A stretch of 64,000 bases of DNA from Breznakibacter xylanolyticus (GCF_003254275.1 NZ_QKZK01000018.1:1-64000); one strand, 5' to 3'. Positions 35,260-43,803 are shown, counted from the first letter of the stretch. Notes: a model not told the origin generated them from the sequence alone. Program-made: numbers and translations.

Positions 35260-35412
35260 ATGAGCGACAAAAAATGCCTGGGCAAAGGGGAAACCCCCAA
35301 AGCGCCCAAACCCGAACACAAATATCAATGCGCCCGCTGCGGTGCCACGGCCAAAAAGGAAAGCCGCCTGTGCAAACCCAAACATCTGAAGGTGACGCAT
35401 CACCAAGGATAG
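35260..35412 (+). CDS. 50-residue zinc-ribbon protein
   Basis: A small gene from ATG 35260 to TAG 35410-35412. It is basic, with about a quarter of the residues Lys or Arg. It carries C-A-R-C at 24-27 (after K-Y-Q), then a single Cys in R-L-C-K-P near 37 and an early Cys6, so four cysteines could bind one zinc. Lys-rich, cysteine-bearing miniproteins of this form occur in Bacteroidota, but their role is unknown; RNA or DNA binding is a guess. The reading frame is clean and the Cys spacing regular, which supports it being real despite its size. The 23-bp palindrome array follows 39 bases after its stop. Confidence 0.65.
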   Translation: MSDKKCLGKGETPKAPKPEHKYQCARCGATAKKESRLCKPKHLKVTHHQG

Positions 35413-35450
35413 CCATGAGAAGCAATCACACACCCTACTGAGCGATACAA

Positions 35451-35558
35451 GGGGAGCGTGCTCCCCTATGCGAGGGGAGGGTGTTCCCCGCACAAAGGGG
35501 CGCATGCTCCACTGAACGGGGGGCGCATGCTCCTCCGATTAAGGGGAAGATGCTCCCC
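35451..35558. repeat. Five tandem 16-base palindromes with an exact 23-base period
   Basis: Units begin at 35451, 35474, 35497, 35520 and 35543. They read GGGGAGCGTGCTCCCC, GGGGAGGGTGTTCCCC, GGGGCGCATGCTCCAC, GGGGCGCATGCTCCTC and GGGGAAGATGCTCCCC. Each is a near-palindrome around a central CATG/CGTG-like core, and the 7-base linkers vary in sequence. The array lies between the zinc-ribbon gene and the HU-like gene, whose stop is at 35568. Period (about two helix turns) and dyads suit cooperative binding by a dimeric protein, or a processed hairpin RNA. Confidence 0.85.
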
Positions 35559-35567
35559 GGGCATTCT

Positions 35568-36266
35568 TCATACCAATGAAACGGACAACAGCAACTGAGT
35601 AGACGACAGCTGTCGACACTTTTTCAACACCGTGCACACCTCAATCTCACACGCCCAGGCCGGCCATTCCTTAGGCACCAAAAACATCCATTCCGTCGGG
35701 GTATTTTTCACAAAGGCCGGGAGCTGCAACCGGTCGCCGTTGCGCATCTTAAAAAAGAGACCGGCTCCCGCCACCTGAGTCGAGATTTTTAAGTGTCGTC
35801 CCCTGATGGAAACCAATCCTCCCCGTGAGAGGGTGCCATCAGTAAGCCCGCTCGTGTAATCGTAAAGCATCTTCGCCAGCGGACGCACCGACGCTTTCTC
35901 TACCCTCACGGTGGGGATGCCTTCAAGAGCAGTCACCAAACGTTTGCCGGCACGCAACACCGGACGTACCCGATGGAGGCGTTTGGTAAACAGAGCATCG
36001 TGCGCATCAAAAGTGCCCCTCACCGCACAGTCAATGCCAAACAATTCGGTTCGGATGCTATGCCCCTGCGATAGCAGTTCGGTAATGGCACGGTGGTATT
36101 CTTCGATCACCGACAACGCTTCGGCCCGCGTGACCGTAGAACCCCGGTTCACCATCAGGTCAATAATGTCGTCGGAGTGGGCAATGGGATTGTTCACCGG
36201 TCGAGCCAGGTACTCTTCTTTACCCGGTTTCATGGCGTTGCGCACCAGCGCATATCGTAATGCCAT
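35568..36266 (-). CDS. HU-like DNA-binding protein with C-terminal DUF4469-type domain
   Basis: 232 residues. The N-terminal 125 resemble the HU/IHF-like (HU-HIG) domain of Bacteroidota: V-T-R-A-E-A-L-S-V-I-E-E-Y (47-59), G-H-S-I-R-T-E-L-F-G (68-77) and V-R-P-V-L-R-A-G-K. The C-terminal 90 are the beta-rich domain often called DUF4469 (V-S-I-R-G-R-H-L-K-I; M-F-L-V-P). Such proteins probably bind DNA and shape the nucleoid or carry an immunoglobulin-like tail of unknown role. It stands alone on the minus strand, with a bidirectional terminator upstream and the palindrome array immediately past its stop. Confidence 0.8.
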   Translation of the reverse strand: MALRYALVRNAMKPGKEEYLARPVNNPIAHSDDIIDLMVNRGSTVTRAEALSVIEEYHRAITELLSQGHSIRTELFGIDCAVRGTFDAHDALFTKRLHRVRPVLRAGKRLVTALEGIPTVRVEKASVRPLAKMLYDYTSGLTDGTLSRGGLVSIRGRHLKISTQVAGAGLFFKMRNGDRLQLPAFVKNTPTEWMFLVPKEWPAWACEIEVCTVLKKCRQLSSTQLLLSVSLV

Positions 36267-36298
36267 AGTTCAAAGGATTAAAGGATTCGACAAAAAAA

Positions 36299-36340
36299 GA
36301 AAGGGTGATAAAGTTAAAAAACTTGTCACCCTTTTTTACA
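36299..36340. terminator. Bidirectional terminator after the esterase gene
   Basis: A perfect 8-base stem, aagggtga (36302-36309) and tcaccctt (36327-36334), has T-rich tails on both strands. It lies about 50 bases past the stop of the CE2 esterase gene and upstream of the HU-like gene. Confidence 0.8.
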
Positions 36341-36386
36341 AATATCCTCATCAAGCGAAGGACACATTGCCACTAAACTAAAAAAC

Positions 36387-37454
36387 CTACCACCCCTTCA
36401 CCTTCCGGATGAAGGTCGTCAACTCCCCGGCGATGCGCTGATGTTCCTCAATGGTGGGATGCATGTCGCAACCGCCGGTGTAGGCACGCGAAAAAAAGAA
36501 CGTATGCACGTTGGCATCGCCCCGTCGCTTCACCTCATCGACCACCGCCGTAAGGTACTTTTTGAGGGCTGCCGTTAAATATGCATCGCCCATGGGACTG
36601 GTAAGACACACGATGGTGGCCTGTGGGTAATGGCGGCGAACGGTGCCGATGAAATTGACATAAGCCGAACAAAAAAGGGTCGAATCCTGCACACCGTCGT
36701 TCTGCCCCAGGGCAATGGTCACCACGTGGGGCGTGTAGCGGGCAAAATCCCAGGCGGCAGTGTCGTTGCCAGCCATGTTCATTTTGTGATACACGTCGGG
36801 CATGGTCGCCTTCATGTCGCAACAACTGCGCACCAGCCCAATGCCCGAGTACGACGAGAGCATCCACTGTGCATTGAGCGCCCGGGCAGTGACCGGCCCA
36901 TAGGCCAGGTAGGCATTGTGCTGATCGTGCCACTGCCCCGTGCCGCATGCCACCCCGGAGGTGTCGCTGCCGGTGCCGCAGGTGATGGAGTTGCCTATGA
37001 ACTCGATTTTTCGTTCCGGAAGCACCGATGGCGGCAACAGATTTTTGCAATGAATCATCTCCAGCTCGATGTACCCCGTGTTGCTCTCGGTGCTTTTGCA
37101 CACCACCACCCGATGACGCCCCTTGCCAAGCTTATCGCCCAGCGAAATCAGGTTGCGTTTTTCGGTCAAACGCACGCGACGGGGCGCCTGATTGTCGAGC
37201 ACCAGCGTCACATAGTTGTACTTCTCGCCATACAGCTGTTCATCGTTGATGACGACGCTGCAATACGATCCCTCAAAATCAAATTGTGCATAGACCCCCG
37301 GCATCCAAAAGCGGGGAGCCTGACCGGGCGTGAGGTCAACACGACCCACATACTGAACATAGGGATGCCCCCCGGCGAACACCGGTTTGGGCTTTTGGTT
37401 GGCCAACAGGGGTGTGGCCAAAACCAACAGCAACAGGATGGACAAGTATCTCAT
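36387..37454 (-). CDS. Secreted carbohydrate esterase, family CE2-like (SGNH)
   Basis: 355 residues with a signal peptide (1-18). An N-terminal beta-sandwich (about 25-145) is followed by the SGNH hydrolase domain: block I is F-I-G-N-S-I-T-C-G (nucleophile Ser, about 154), block III I-A-L-G-Q-N-D-G, and the C-terminal D-M-H-P-T-I-E-E-H holds the His. This two-domain order is that of CE2 acetylxylan esterases, which remove acetyl groups from plant or algal polysaccharides. It is monocistronic, with a terminator after it. The polysaccharide substrate is unknown. Confidence 0.87.
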   Translation of the reverse strand: MRYLSILLLLVLATPLLANQKPKPVFAGGHPYVQYVGRVDLTPGQAPRFWMPGVYAQFDFEGSYCSVVINDEQLYGEKYNYVTLVLDNQAPRRVRLTEKRNLISLGDKLGKGRHRVVVCKSTESNTGYIELEMIHCKNLLPPSVLPERKIEFIGNSITCGTGSDTSGVACGTGQWHDQHNAYLAYGPVTARALNAQWMLSSYSGIGLVRSCCDMKATMPDVYHKMNMAGNDTAAWDFARYTPHVVTIALGQNDGVQDSTLFCSAYVNFIGTVRRHYPQATIVCLTSPMGDAYLTAALKKYLTAVVDEVKRRGDANVHTFFFSRAYTGGCDMHPTIEEHQRIAGELTTFIRKVKGW

Positions 37455-37536
37455 AAAAAAATATCAGTTTGCATTCAGGCAAATTTAGAGAAATGCCACG
37501 ATGCGAACTGATATTTAAATGACAATGACCGATACT

Positions 37537-38358
37537 TTAACGGCGTGCCTTCACCAACAAACCGGTGCCGGTGGCATGCGTCATGCGCACGTCAAACATG
37601 TTGAGCACAAAACAAATGGGATACACCACCAAAAAATAAAAAGGGAGCACCACAAAAAGCAGCTTGCTGAAATTCACCATCAGGATGGGATATTTCATCG
37701 AGAGTTTCCACGACAGCTTGCCGGGGGTGCCGTAGGTATAACGCGCCTGTATGTTGGTGAATCCGGCACGGGTCAGCTTTTCCTCTATGTCGGTGATGTT
37801 GTAGCCGTCGCGCACATGCTCGTCGATAAATCCGTGAATGCCATCACTCTCGTGGTCGTGATCGTGGGCATCTGACCCCCCCTGATCCGACGGGGTCGAA
37901 ATCATGAGCAAACCGCCGGGTCTCATGGCAGCATAAAAGTTGCGAAACACCTGTTCATCTTCTTCGATGTGTTCCATCACGTCCACCGAGAGCACCACAT
38001 CGTAAGACGCCGGCTCATCAAAACGTGTCAGGTCGGCCTTCTCAAAGCGCACACGGTCGCCACGTTTCATGCGTGCAAAAAAGGTGTTGCAATCGGCAAT
38101 CTGTTCATCCTTCACATCCACCCCTTTGATGCGCCAGGTTTTGTTGAACGACGACATAAACCAGTCGTACTGCCCGAATCCCGAACCGGCATCGAGCACC
38201 GATAAACCGTTGCGGTTCTTTAACTCGCGGCGCATTTCGCGACGGATGTGCCACGACCGCAGCAATAACAAATCGAGCAACCAATAAAAAAAGACCCGCA
38301 ACCAGGGGGTCGAGTTAAAAACTTTTCCAAGGGGACGCTTGATGGGATCGTACTGCAT
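37537..38358 (-). CDS. Class I SAM-dependent methyltransferase with C-terminal membrane segment
   Basis: 273 residues. SAM-binding motif I V-L-D-A-G-S-G-F-G-Q is at about 54-63; V-V-L-S-V-D-V-M-E-H-I-E-E-D is motif IV and M-R-P-G-G-L-L-M-I motif VI. A hydrophobic segment near 225-250 (L-L-F-V-V-L-P-F-Y-F-L-V-V-Y) suggests membrane attachment. The substrate is unknown; a quinone, lipid or glycan is possible. It lies 27 bases after rbfA on the same strand and probably shares its transcript. Confidence 0.85.
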   Translation of the reverse strand: MQYDPIKRPLGKVFNSTPWLRVFFYWLLDLLLLRSWHIRREMRRELKNRNGLSVLDAGSGFGQYDWFMSSFNKTWRIKGVDVKDEQIADCNTFFARMKRGDRVRFEKADLTRFDEPASYDVVLSVDVMEHIEEDEQVFRNFYAAMRPGGLLMISTPSDQGGSDAHDHDHESDGIHGFIDEHVRDGYNITDIEEKLTRAGFTNIQARYTYGTPGKLSWKLSMKYPILMVNFSKLLFVVLPFYFLVVYPICFVLNMFDVRMTHATGTGLLVKARR

Positions 38359-38385
38359 GACGTGAGGATGCTATGGGTGGATGGG

Positions 38386-38724
38386 TTATTGTTTGAGCAA
38401 ACGATCGATGTTCTCCAAATAATCGAGCGAATCATCTAAATAGAAAGCCAACTCGGGAATGACGCGCAACTGCTTACCCACGCGTTGTGCCAGCAAATGA
38501 CGAATCTTCACCTGATGCTCCTTCACCGACTGAAACACTTCGGCTTTAGGCTCCACAGGAAAGATGCTCAAATATACTTTGGCCTGCCCCATGTCGGGCG
38601 AGATGCGCACATTGGTCACCGTTACCATGGTGCCCATGACTACTTCGCGCACTTCGCGCTGAAATATTTCGCTGAGTTCCTTTTGCAACAATCGCGATAT
38701 CTTTTTTTGACGTGTTGAATCCAT
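38386..38724 (-). CDS. rbfA: Ribosome-binding factor A
   Basis: 112 residues from the ATG at 38724; 26 extra residues from an upstream start do not fit the family. The KH-type fold is evident: S-R-L-L-Q-K-E-L-S-E-I-F (9-20), V-T-V-T-N-V-R-I-S-P-D (about 34-44), A-K-V-Y-L-S-I-F, and P-E-L-A-F-Y-L-D-D-S-L-D-Y near the end. RbfA binds the 30S subunit and helps mature the 5' end of 16S rRNA. It precedes the methyltransferase gene. Confidence 0.93.
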   Translation of the reverse strand: MDSTRQKKISRLLQKELSEIFQREVREVVMGTMVTVTNVRISPDMGQAKVYLSIFPVEPKAEVFQSVKEHQVKIRHLLAQRVGKQLRVIPELAFYLDDSLDYLENIDRLLKQ

Positions 38725-38829
38725 TTCTTTTAATTCGTTTTGAACCGCCGAAATTACGCTTTTATCTGCAATAGAAAAAATGATGCATCGCACGGCAACC
38801 ACTCAGACATTCAAAGTTTTCAATAAATG

Positions 38830-38860
38830 GCCTGCGATATAACTCTTTTGAGTTATCTGC
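38830..38860. repeat. 31-base dispersed repeat with palindromic core (copy 1)
   Basis: The 31 bases contain the palindrome aactcttttgagtt. The same sequence occurs inverted at 60388-60418 with two mismatches. Both copies are intergenic. This copy lies upstream of the rbfA and PD40 genes, in a 300-base gap that otherwise shows only a gcctctgtg-type repeat. Confidence 0.7.
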
Positions 38861-39101
38861 TTACTTATTTAAACCCAGATTGCCAACTATATTAAACACA
38901 TCATTTTAATAAAAAATCTCTGTGCCTTCGTGCCTCTGTGTTTTCATTAAAAACTTTGCGTTTACTCTTACTCCATTTAAACGAATGACCTACTGCCCAT
39001 TGACATCAACAAACATTATTTGTAAATTATCATCATCCCAATAAGTTATCCATAAGATAAACTCCCGACGAAATCATATTTTTGTAACCGCTAATATCTT
39101 C

Positions 39102-41183
39102 ATGTACTCAACCCCTTTTATGCCCAATTTTATTGACATAAAATCCATCACTCCAAGATTAGGAGTCGGCCTCGCCTTATTCTTGTTATTGCTCTGCCAT
39201 TACGCCACTGCGCAGCAGGAACCCAAAGAAGTCACCAAACAACTGGCACAGGTCAACCAGCTGATATCCGACTTGCAGTTTCGCAAAGCCGTAGAACAGG
39301 GTAAACAACTTCTGAAGCGTCAGCCCAAAAACCCCGACGTCTATCTGGCCGTTGGCTTGGGTTATTATAATATGTACTCACGACCCGACTCAGCCGTGTT
39401 TTTCCTGAAAAAGGGCATGGATCTGCTCAACGATGATGAATTAATGGACGAAACAGGCATCAACCTGCAGTTGTCGCTGGCCAAATCGTTCCAATGGATG
39501 CTCAAACCCGAACGAGCTCTGGAGATATACCGCAAAATGCTTCTTCGCCTCACCCCCGAAGCGTCGGAGCTACTCAACGAAATTAACCGCGAGATGCAGA
39601 CATGCGAAAATGCCCGCATGCTCATTGCCAACCCCATCAACTTTAAAATCACCAACCTGGGCGATGCCGTCAATTCGCCTTACGACGACCACTCCCCGCT
39701 GATGACCCTCAAGGGCGACGCCATCCTTTTCACTTCACGACGGCCGGGCGATGGGCGATCATTGCAATTTGACGAACAATATCCCGAAAAAATATGGCTG
39801 ACCTCAGCCAAAGACACTTCGTGGCAAAATGCCAAAACGTTACAAACCTTCTTTAAAAAAAACGAGCACGAATCGGCCGTGTCGCTATCGCCCGATGGCA
39901 AAAACCTCTTTTTGTTTCGCAACGACCCCGACGGTAAAAACCTGTACGTGAGCAGTCTGATCAATGGTCAGTGGGCCACACCCAAACGACTGGCCTACAA
40001 CATCAATAGTTATGAAAACGAGACACATTGCTCGCTCTCGGCCGACGGAAGCACGCTATTCTTCACCAGCGATATTGAAGGGGGACATGGAGGCTTGGAT
40101 ATTTACTACGCCAAAAAAGACATCAACGGCAACTGGGGCAACCCGCGCAACCTGGGACCGGTGGTCAATACGCCCTACAACGAGGAGACACCCATGATTT
40201 ACCTCGATGGCAAAACCCTTTATTTTGCCTCCGAAGGACACAACAGCATGGGGCAATACGACATCTTTTACAGCCAAATGAACCCCGACAGCACCTGGAA
40301 CACACCCGTCAACATGGGCTTCCCCATTAACACCCCGGGTGACGACCTCTTTTTTGTCCCCACCATCGACCGCAAAAAAGCTTACTATGCCACCAAGAAA
40401 TTCTCCGACAACCGAGGGGGCCTCGACATTTACCTCATTGAGTTTGAGGAGGACTTTGCCGGAAAATTATCGGTCATTGAAGGCAAAGTGAACCAGGGTG
40501 AAACCACGCGCGTGGTGCGTCTGCTGGTGACCCGTACCGACGACATGAAGCTGGTGGGCGATTATCGCCCCGACCCGGTGACGGGTGAATACACGCTGTT
40601 TCTCGAAACAGGCTATCGTTACCAAATTAAGGAAGTGCGCCAACGCATTGAAGAAGAGGTGGTGGGCGAAATTAGTATTCCCGAAACCATGGCCTACAAA
40701 CCCGGGCAGCAAACCTTGTCGATGGTCAAAGATGTGCCCATGGAGCCCCCCTTGCTCACTGCTCAAGGGCAATTAACACCCTCACAGGAAAAAGCAACTG
40801 ATAAAGAGTCGGTTCTGACGCCCTCAGTCACGACATCCACCACGACATCCACAAAAAAAGTCGAAATCACCGAGAGCCGCCCCATCATTCAACCCCAAAA
40901 ACCAATGCCTGTTTCGACAGCCGATGCTCATGGGTACACCATACAGCTATTGGCCTTGCGCAAACAACCACTACAGGACTACTCGATTTTTGACGGTCTT
41001 GACAAGCAACAAATCACCGAGCACAGCTGCACCGACGGCTTTAACCGCTACACGTTTGGCATCTTCACTCATAAAATCGATGCCCTGCATCAAAGAAAAC
41101 TGATTCAATCGAAAGGCCAATTTAACGATGCCTTCGTCCGCCCGATAAGCGAAATCAATGACATGAGGGTCAAATCGAAATAA
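39102..41183 (+). CDS. Envelope protein with TPR, PD40 propeller and SPOR-like C-terminus
   Basis: 693 residues. The N-terminus (signal peptide ending near A-T-A-Q, residue 38) is followed by TPR-like helices (about 45-165). A PD40 propeller region follows (about 175-430), with repeats of the type S-L-S-P-D-G-K-N-L-F-L-F, S-L-S-A-D-G-S-T-L-F-F-T-S and I-Y-L-D-G-K-T-L-Y-F-A-S. A beta-rich linker (435-545), a Ser/Thr/Lys-rich stretch and a C-terminal SPOR-like domain (about 605-685, Y-T-I-Q-L-L-A-L) follow. Relatives of this layout usually end in OmpA; here the SPOR-like domain would bind peptidoglycan instead. A TATTTTTG box at 39077-39084 may be the -7 element. Confidence 0.8.
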   Translation: MYSTPFMPNFIDIKSITPRLGVGLALFLLLLCHYATAQQEPKEVTKQLAQVNQLISDLQFRKAVEQGKQLLKRQPKNPDVYLAVGLGYYNMYSRPDSAVFFLKKGMDLLNDDELMDETGINLQLSLAKSFQWMLKPERALEIYRKMLLRLTPEASELLNEINREMQTCENARMLIANPINFKITNLGDAVNSPYDDHSPLMTLKGDAILFTSRRPGDGRSLQFDEQYPEKIWLTSAKDTSWQNAKTLQTFFKKNEHESAVSLSPDGKNLFLFRNDPDGKNLYVSSLINGQWATPKRLAYNINSYENETHCSLSADGSTLFFTSDIEGGHGGLDIYYAKKDINGNWGNPRNLGPVVNTPYNEETPMIYLDGKTLYFASEGHNSMGQYDIFYSQMNPDSTWNTPVNMGFPINTPGDDLFFVPTIDRKKAYYATKKFSDNRGGLDIYLIEFEEDFAGKLSVIEGKVNQGETTRVVRLLVTRTDDMKLVGDYRPDPVTGEYTLFLETGYRYQIKEVRQRIEEEVVGEISIPETMAYKPGQQTLSMVKDVPMEPPLLTAQGQLTPSQEKATDKESVLTPSVTTSTTTSTKKVEITESRPIIQPQKPMPVSTADAHGYTIQLLALRKQPLQDYSIFDGLDKQQITEHSCTDGFNRYTFGIFTHKIDALHQRKLIQSKGQFNDAFVRPISEINDMRVKSK

Positions 41184-41247
41184 CTGACAAAGACACTCAA
41201 TCGCTGTTACATTTCATTCCCCCTCAACGGAGTGTACGGGTGAAGCC

Positions 41248-41844
41248 TCATTTTTTTTCTTCCCCCACCTTAATAATCCCACCCGATACGATGAACTTCA
41301 TCACCTCGGCACTATTTGCCTCCAGGCGGGTGACGTTGATGGCCGGGACAATCACCAGCTCACCCAACATGCCATAGGAACTGGGCAGGTAAACGGCAAT
41401 CTTGTCATACACCCCCAACGAACTTAAATCCATGGCAGTCACAAAGCCAAGTCGCTCCACCGTGCGACTCTCATCGAGTTTTACCAGCACCGGATGGTCA
41501 AACTTGCGATCCTTACCCACAAAGGCCGACATCAAATCCTTTACCGAACCGTAAACCTGCTTGATGAGCGGGGTTCGCTCCAGCAAACCCTCGATGGCAC
41601 TGACTAAGGGCGCTGTAAAGATGCGGTGTCCCAGAAAACCAATCAATGTCACCCCGGCCAGAATGATGACAATGCCAATGCCGGGGAAACTATACTCAGA
41701 GAAAGCACCTTCTTCAAATATCGACAGGTCGCGCAGCAGGCCGTCAATCCACGAAAAGAGGAAATAAATCACATAAAGGGTGACAGCCATCGGGGTAATG
41801 TACAAAAGCCCCTGTAGAAAATATTTTATCAGTCGTTTTAACAT
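41248..41844 (-). CDS. DUF502 inner-membrane protein
   Basis: 198 residues from ATG 41844 (14 upstream residues look spurious). Two membrane helices, at about 8-32 (Y-F-L-Q-G-L-L-Y-I-T-P-M-A-V-T-L) and about 50-75, are followed by a soluble beta-rich domain containing P-L-I-K-Q-V-Y-G-S-V-K and L-P-S-S-Y-G-M-L-G-E-L. These are the DUF502 hallmarks. The function is unknown. It converges with the PD40/SPOR gene (64 bases between stops). Confidence 0.9.
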   Translation of the reverse strand: MLKRLIKYFLQGLLYITPMAVTLYVIYFLFSWIDGLLRDLSIFEEGAFSEYSFPGIGIVIILAGVTLIGFLGHRIFTAPLVSAIEGLLERTPLIKQVYGSVKDLMSAFVGKDRKFDHPVLVKLDESRTVERLGFVTAMDLSSLGVYDKIAVYLPSSYGMLGELVIVPAINVTRLEANSAEVMKFIVSGGIIKVGEEKK

Positions 41845-41910
41845 ATCAGTGTGAGTAGAATTAGTGGTGAATTTAGTGCGAAGCAACCTTTAGCTCCCGC
41901 AGAATGAGCC

Positions 41911-42957
41911 TCACCCTCGTTCATTGCCATTCAAAGTTGTAGACAGCTCTTTTTCTATATCCTCAATCGTTGGCAAATCACTTTTTATGTTTTCGGGAAT
42001 AGCACGGCTCAATTGGTATTCTGCAACTCCTATTGGCTGTGAAATACCTCGAAGTGCATATTCTGCTTCAATCTTGTTTTTCTCTTGACACAAAATGATC
42101 CCTATTGTCGGGTTGTCGGATTCCGTTTTTAATTTATCATCGATAGCTGAAAGATAGAAACTTAACTTACCAGTATATTCAGGTTTAAAACGCTTCGCTT
42201 TTAATTCCACAACAACATAACATCTTAATTTTGTGTGATAAAACAATAGATCAATGAAGAAATCCTTATCTCCAACTTCAATTTTATATTGCCTCCCAAT
42301 AAATGCAAAACCGGTTCCTAATTCAAGCAAAAATTGTGTGATATGTTTCGTTAACTGGTCTTCTATACTTTTTTCGTCAGCATTTTGCTTTAAGGTGAGA
42401 AAGTCAAATAAATAGGGGTCTTTCAAAGTCTGGGTTGCTAAATCAGAACCAGGTAAAGGCAACGTATTTTTAAAGTTTGTAATTGCTTTTCCTTGTCTTG
42501 AATACAAATCCGTCCTGATCTGCATATCCAAAACACTTCTTGACCAGTTGTTTTCAATTGTTTTAGCCAAATAGAAAAGAGCTTCATTCATTGAGTTAGA
42601 CCTGCTAACTATTAGGATGTTATGCCCCCATGGTATTTGTGCAACAAGCTGTTGCACTTTTTCAAAATCTGATTTATAAAAAGTATAAAAGCCCTTCATA
42701 TAAAATAGATTTCTGCGAGAGAAACCTTTCATATCAGGAAATTCAGATACTAAGTCTTTTTCAAGATTATCAACCACTGAATTCCCCCAACCTTGATTGT
42801 CTTGTTTCTCGAATAGCTCTCGGCCAATTTCCCAATAAAGCTCAATAATTTCCTTATTTGCCGATAAAGCGGCTTTTATTTGAGTACTCTTAATTCGGTT
42901 CTTTAGTCCCGTAAGCCACTCAACATATTCAGAATGATACCTTTTATCAATATTCAC
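41911..42957 (-). CDS. YhcG-type PDDEXK nuclease (DUF1016)
   Basis: 348 residues, starting at GTG 42957 since no earlier ATG is in frame. The N-terminal DUF1016 helical domain (about 8-140) has E-L-Y-W-E-I-G-R-E and G-F-S-R-R-N-L-F-Y-M-K. The C-terminal PD-(D/E)XK nuclease (about 185-330) has F-A-F-I-G-R-Q-Y-K-I, then F-F-I-D-L-L-F-Y-H and V-V-V-E-L-K-A. YhcG proteins occur with restriction-modification and retron-like defence genes, but this one is alone. It is A+T-rich compared with the neighbouring core genes, suggesting recent acquisition. Confidence 0.92.
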   Translation of the reverse strand: MNIDKRYHSEYVEWLTGLKNRIKSTQIKAALSANKEIIELYWEIGRELFEKQDNQGWGNSVVDNLEKDLVSEFPDMKGFSRRNLFYMKGFYTFYKSDFEKVQQLVAQIPWGHNILIVSRSNSMNEALFYLAKTIENNWSRSVLDMQIRTDLYSRQGKAITNFKNTLPLPGSDLATQTLKDPYLFDFLTLKQNADEKSIEDQLTKHITQFLLELGTGFAFIGRQYKIEVGDKDFFIDLLFYHTKLRCYVVVELKAKRFKPEYTGKLSFYLSAIDDKLKTESDNPTIGIILCQEKNKIEAEYALRGISQPIGVAEYQLSRAIPENIKSDLPTIEDIEKELSTTLNGNERG

Positions 42958-43114
42958 TTTATCAATCTTTATTCAATGATAACGTAATCACGTTCGTGGA
43001 TTGCTTACAAGTCGCTTTCTTGTTTCTTTGCAACTACCCTCTTGAAATATCATTTCTATTGATATTTTTCAAACGTCGGCCAACCTATGAGCTGAGAGGA
43101 TACAACATAGGTTA

Positions 43115-43471
43115 TCATGGCATCATTTCCAATTCAGCCCGCAGTTTACGTGTGAGCGAAGCCACCACCAGATCATAAGAATGATCAATCAATTCACGCA
43201 CCAAGCCATCATCCAGATTGCCATTCAGATGCAGCGTATTCCAATGGGTTTTGTTCATGTGATAACCGGGCACAATATCGGTATAATGTTCACGCAAATC
43301 AATGGCACGCTCGGGGTCGCACTTGAGGTTAATGTCGGCATCACCCTCGAGACTGAGCAGAGCAAACATCTTGCCCTGTACCTTAAACACCAATGCGGTG
43401 TCGTCAAAAGGAAAAGATTCGGTCACGCCTTTGCGGGCGATGCAGTATTGACGGGCTTCTTCGATGTTCAT
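43115..43471 (-). CDS. MmcQ/YjbR family protein
   Basis: 118 residues. The family's YjbR fold is indicated by A-R-Q-Y-C-I-A-R-K-G-V-T-E-S-F-P-F (6-22), then K-M-F-A-L and I-N-L-K-C-D-P-E, G-Y-H-M-N-K-T-H-W (70-78) and L-I-D-H-S-Y-D-L-V. It resembles small DNA-binding folds (CyaY-like), but no function is established. The upstream 13-39 bases match the sequence upstream of trpS. Confidence 0.9.
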   Translation of the reverse strand: MNIEEARQYCIARKGVTESFPFDDTALVFKVQGKMFALLSLEGDADINLKCDPERAIDLREHYTDIVPGYHMNKTHWNTLHLNGNLDDGLVRELIDHSYDLVVASLTRKLRAELEMMP

Positions 43472-43483
43472 GAATAAAGCATT

Positions 43484-43510
43484 AAGATATGAGTATCAAG
43501 ACACAAGATT
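43484..43510. repeat. Upstream element shared with trpS
   Basis: aagatatgagtatcaagaca with the following caagatt differs from 21492-21517 at about three positions and lies at the same distance from its start codon. See the trpS copy. Confidence 0.6.
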
Positions 43511-43642
43511 CGAAAATTTCGTGGATGCAATCTTGGGAATTCCATTTGACGAATGAAACCTCTTGAATCGACTCCGAAAAGCGTTTTTCTCTCAAAACAA
43601 ACATCTTACACCAATTCACTATTCTATCAACAATTTAAGATT

Positions 43643-43711
43643 CAATGTCGTTTTAGTTAAGCCCTGAAAGGGCGATAAGCAGAAACGTTGGGGCTTTACA
43701 AAACGACATTG
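43643..43711. repeat. 69-base palindromic element with caatgtcgtttt / aaaacgacattg ends
   Basis: The ends caatgtcgtttt (43643-43654) and aaaacgacattg (43700-43711) are perfect inverted repeats. Inside is the smaller hairpin gccctgaaagggc (43661-43673), followed by gataagcag. The flank attcgtggataaa is shared with the block ending at 22125. It fits a non-autonomous REP- or MITE-like element. The surrounding 43472-43803 contains no gene. Confidence 0.75.
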
Positions 43712-43803
43712 ATTTAAGATTAGTGTAATTCGTGGATAAAGGACTTTTCAACGTGGACTCAAAAATAAAACTTTCAACTATCTACAAAAGATTATATCAT
43801 CCA

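Noticed and set aside
35451-35558. CRISPR array
   Set aside because: The period is 23 bases with 7-base linkers, far too short for repeats plus spacers, and no cas genes are present.
36630-37511. 293-codon frame antisense to the CE2 esterase gene
   Set aside because: The esterase frame has a signal peptide and catalytic motifs; the antisense frame has none.
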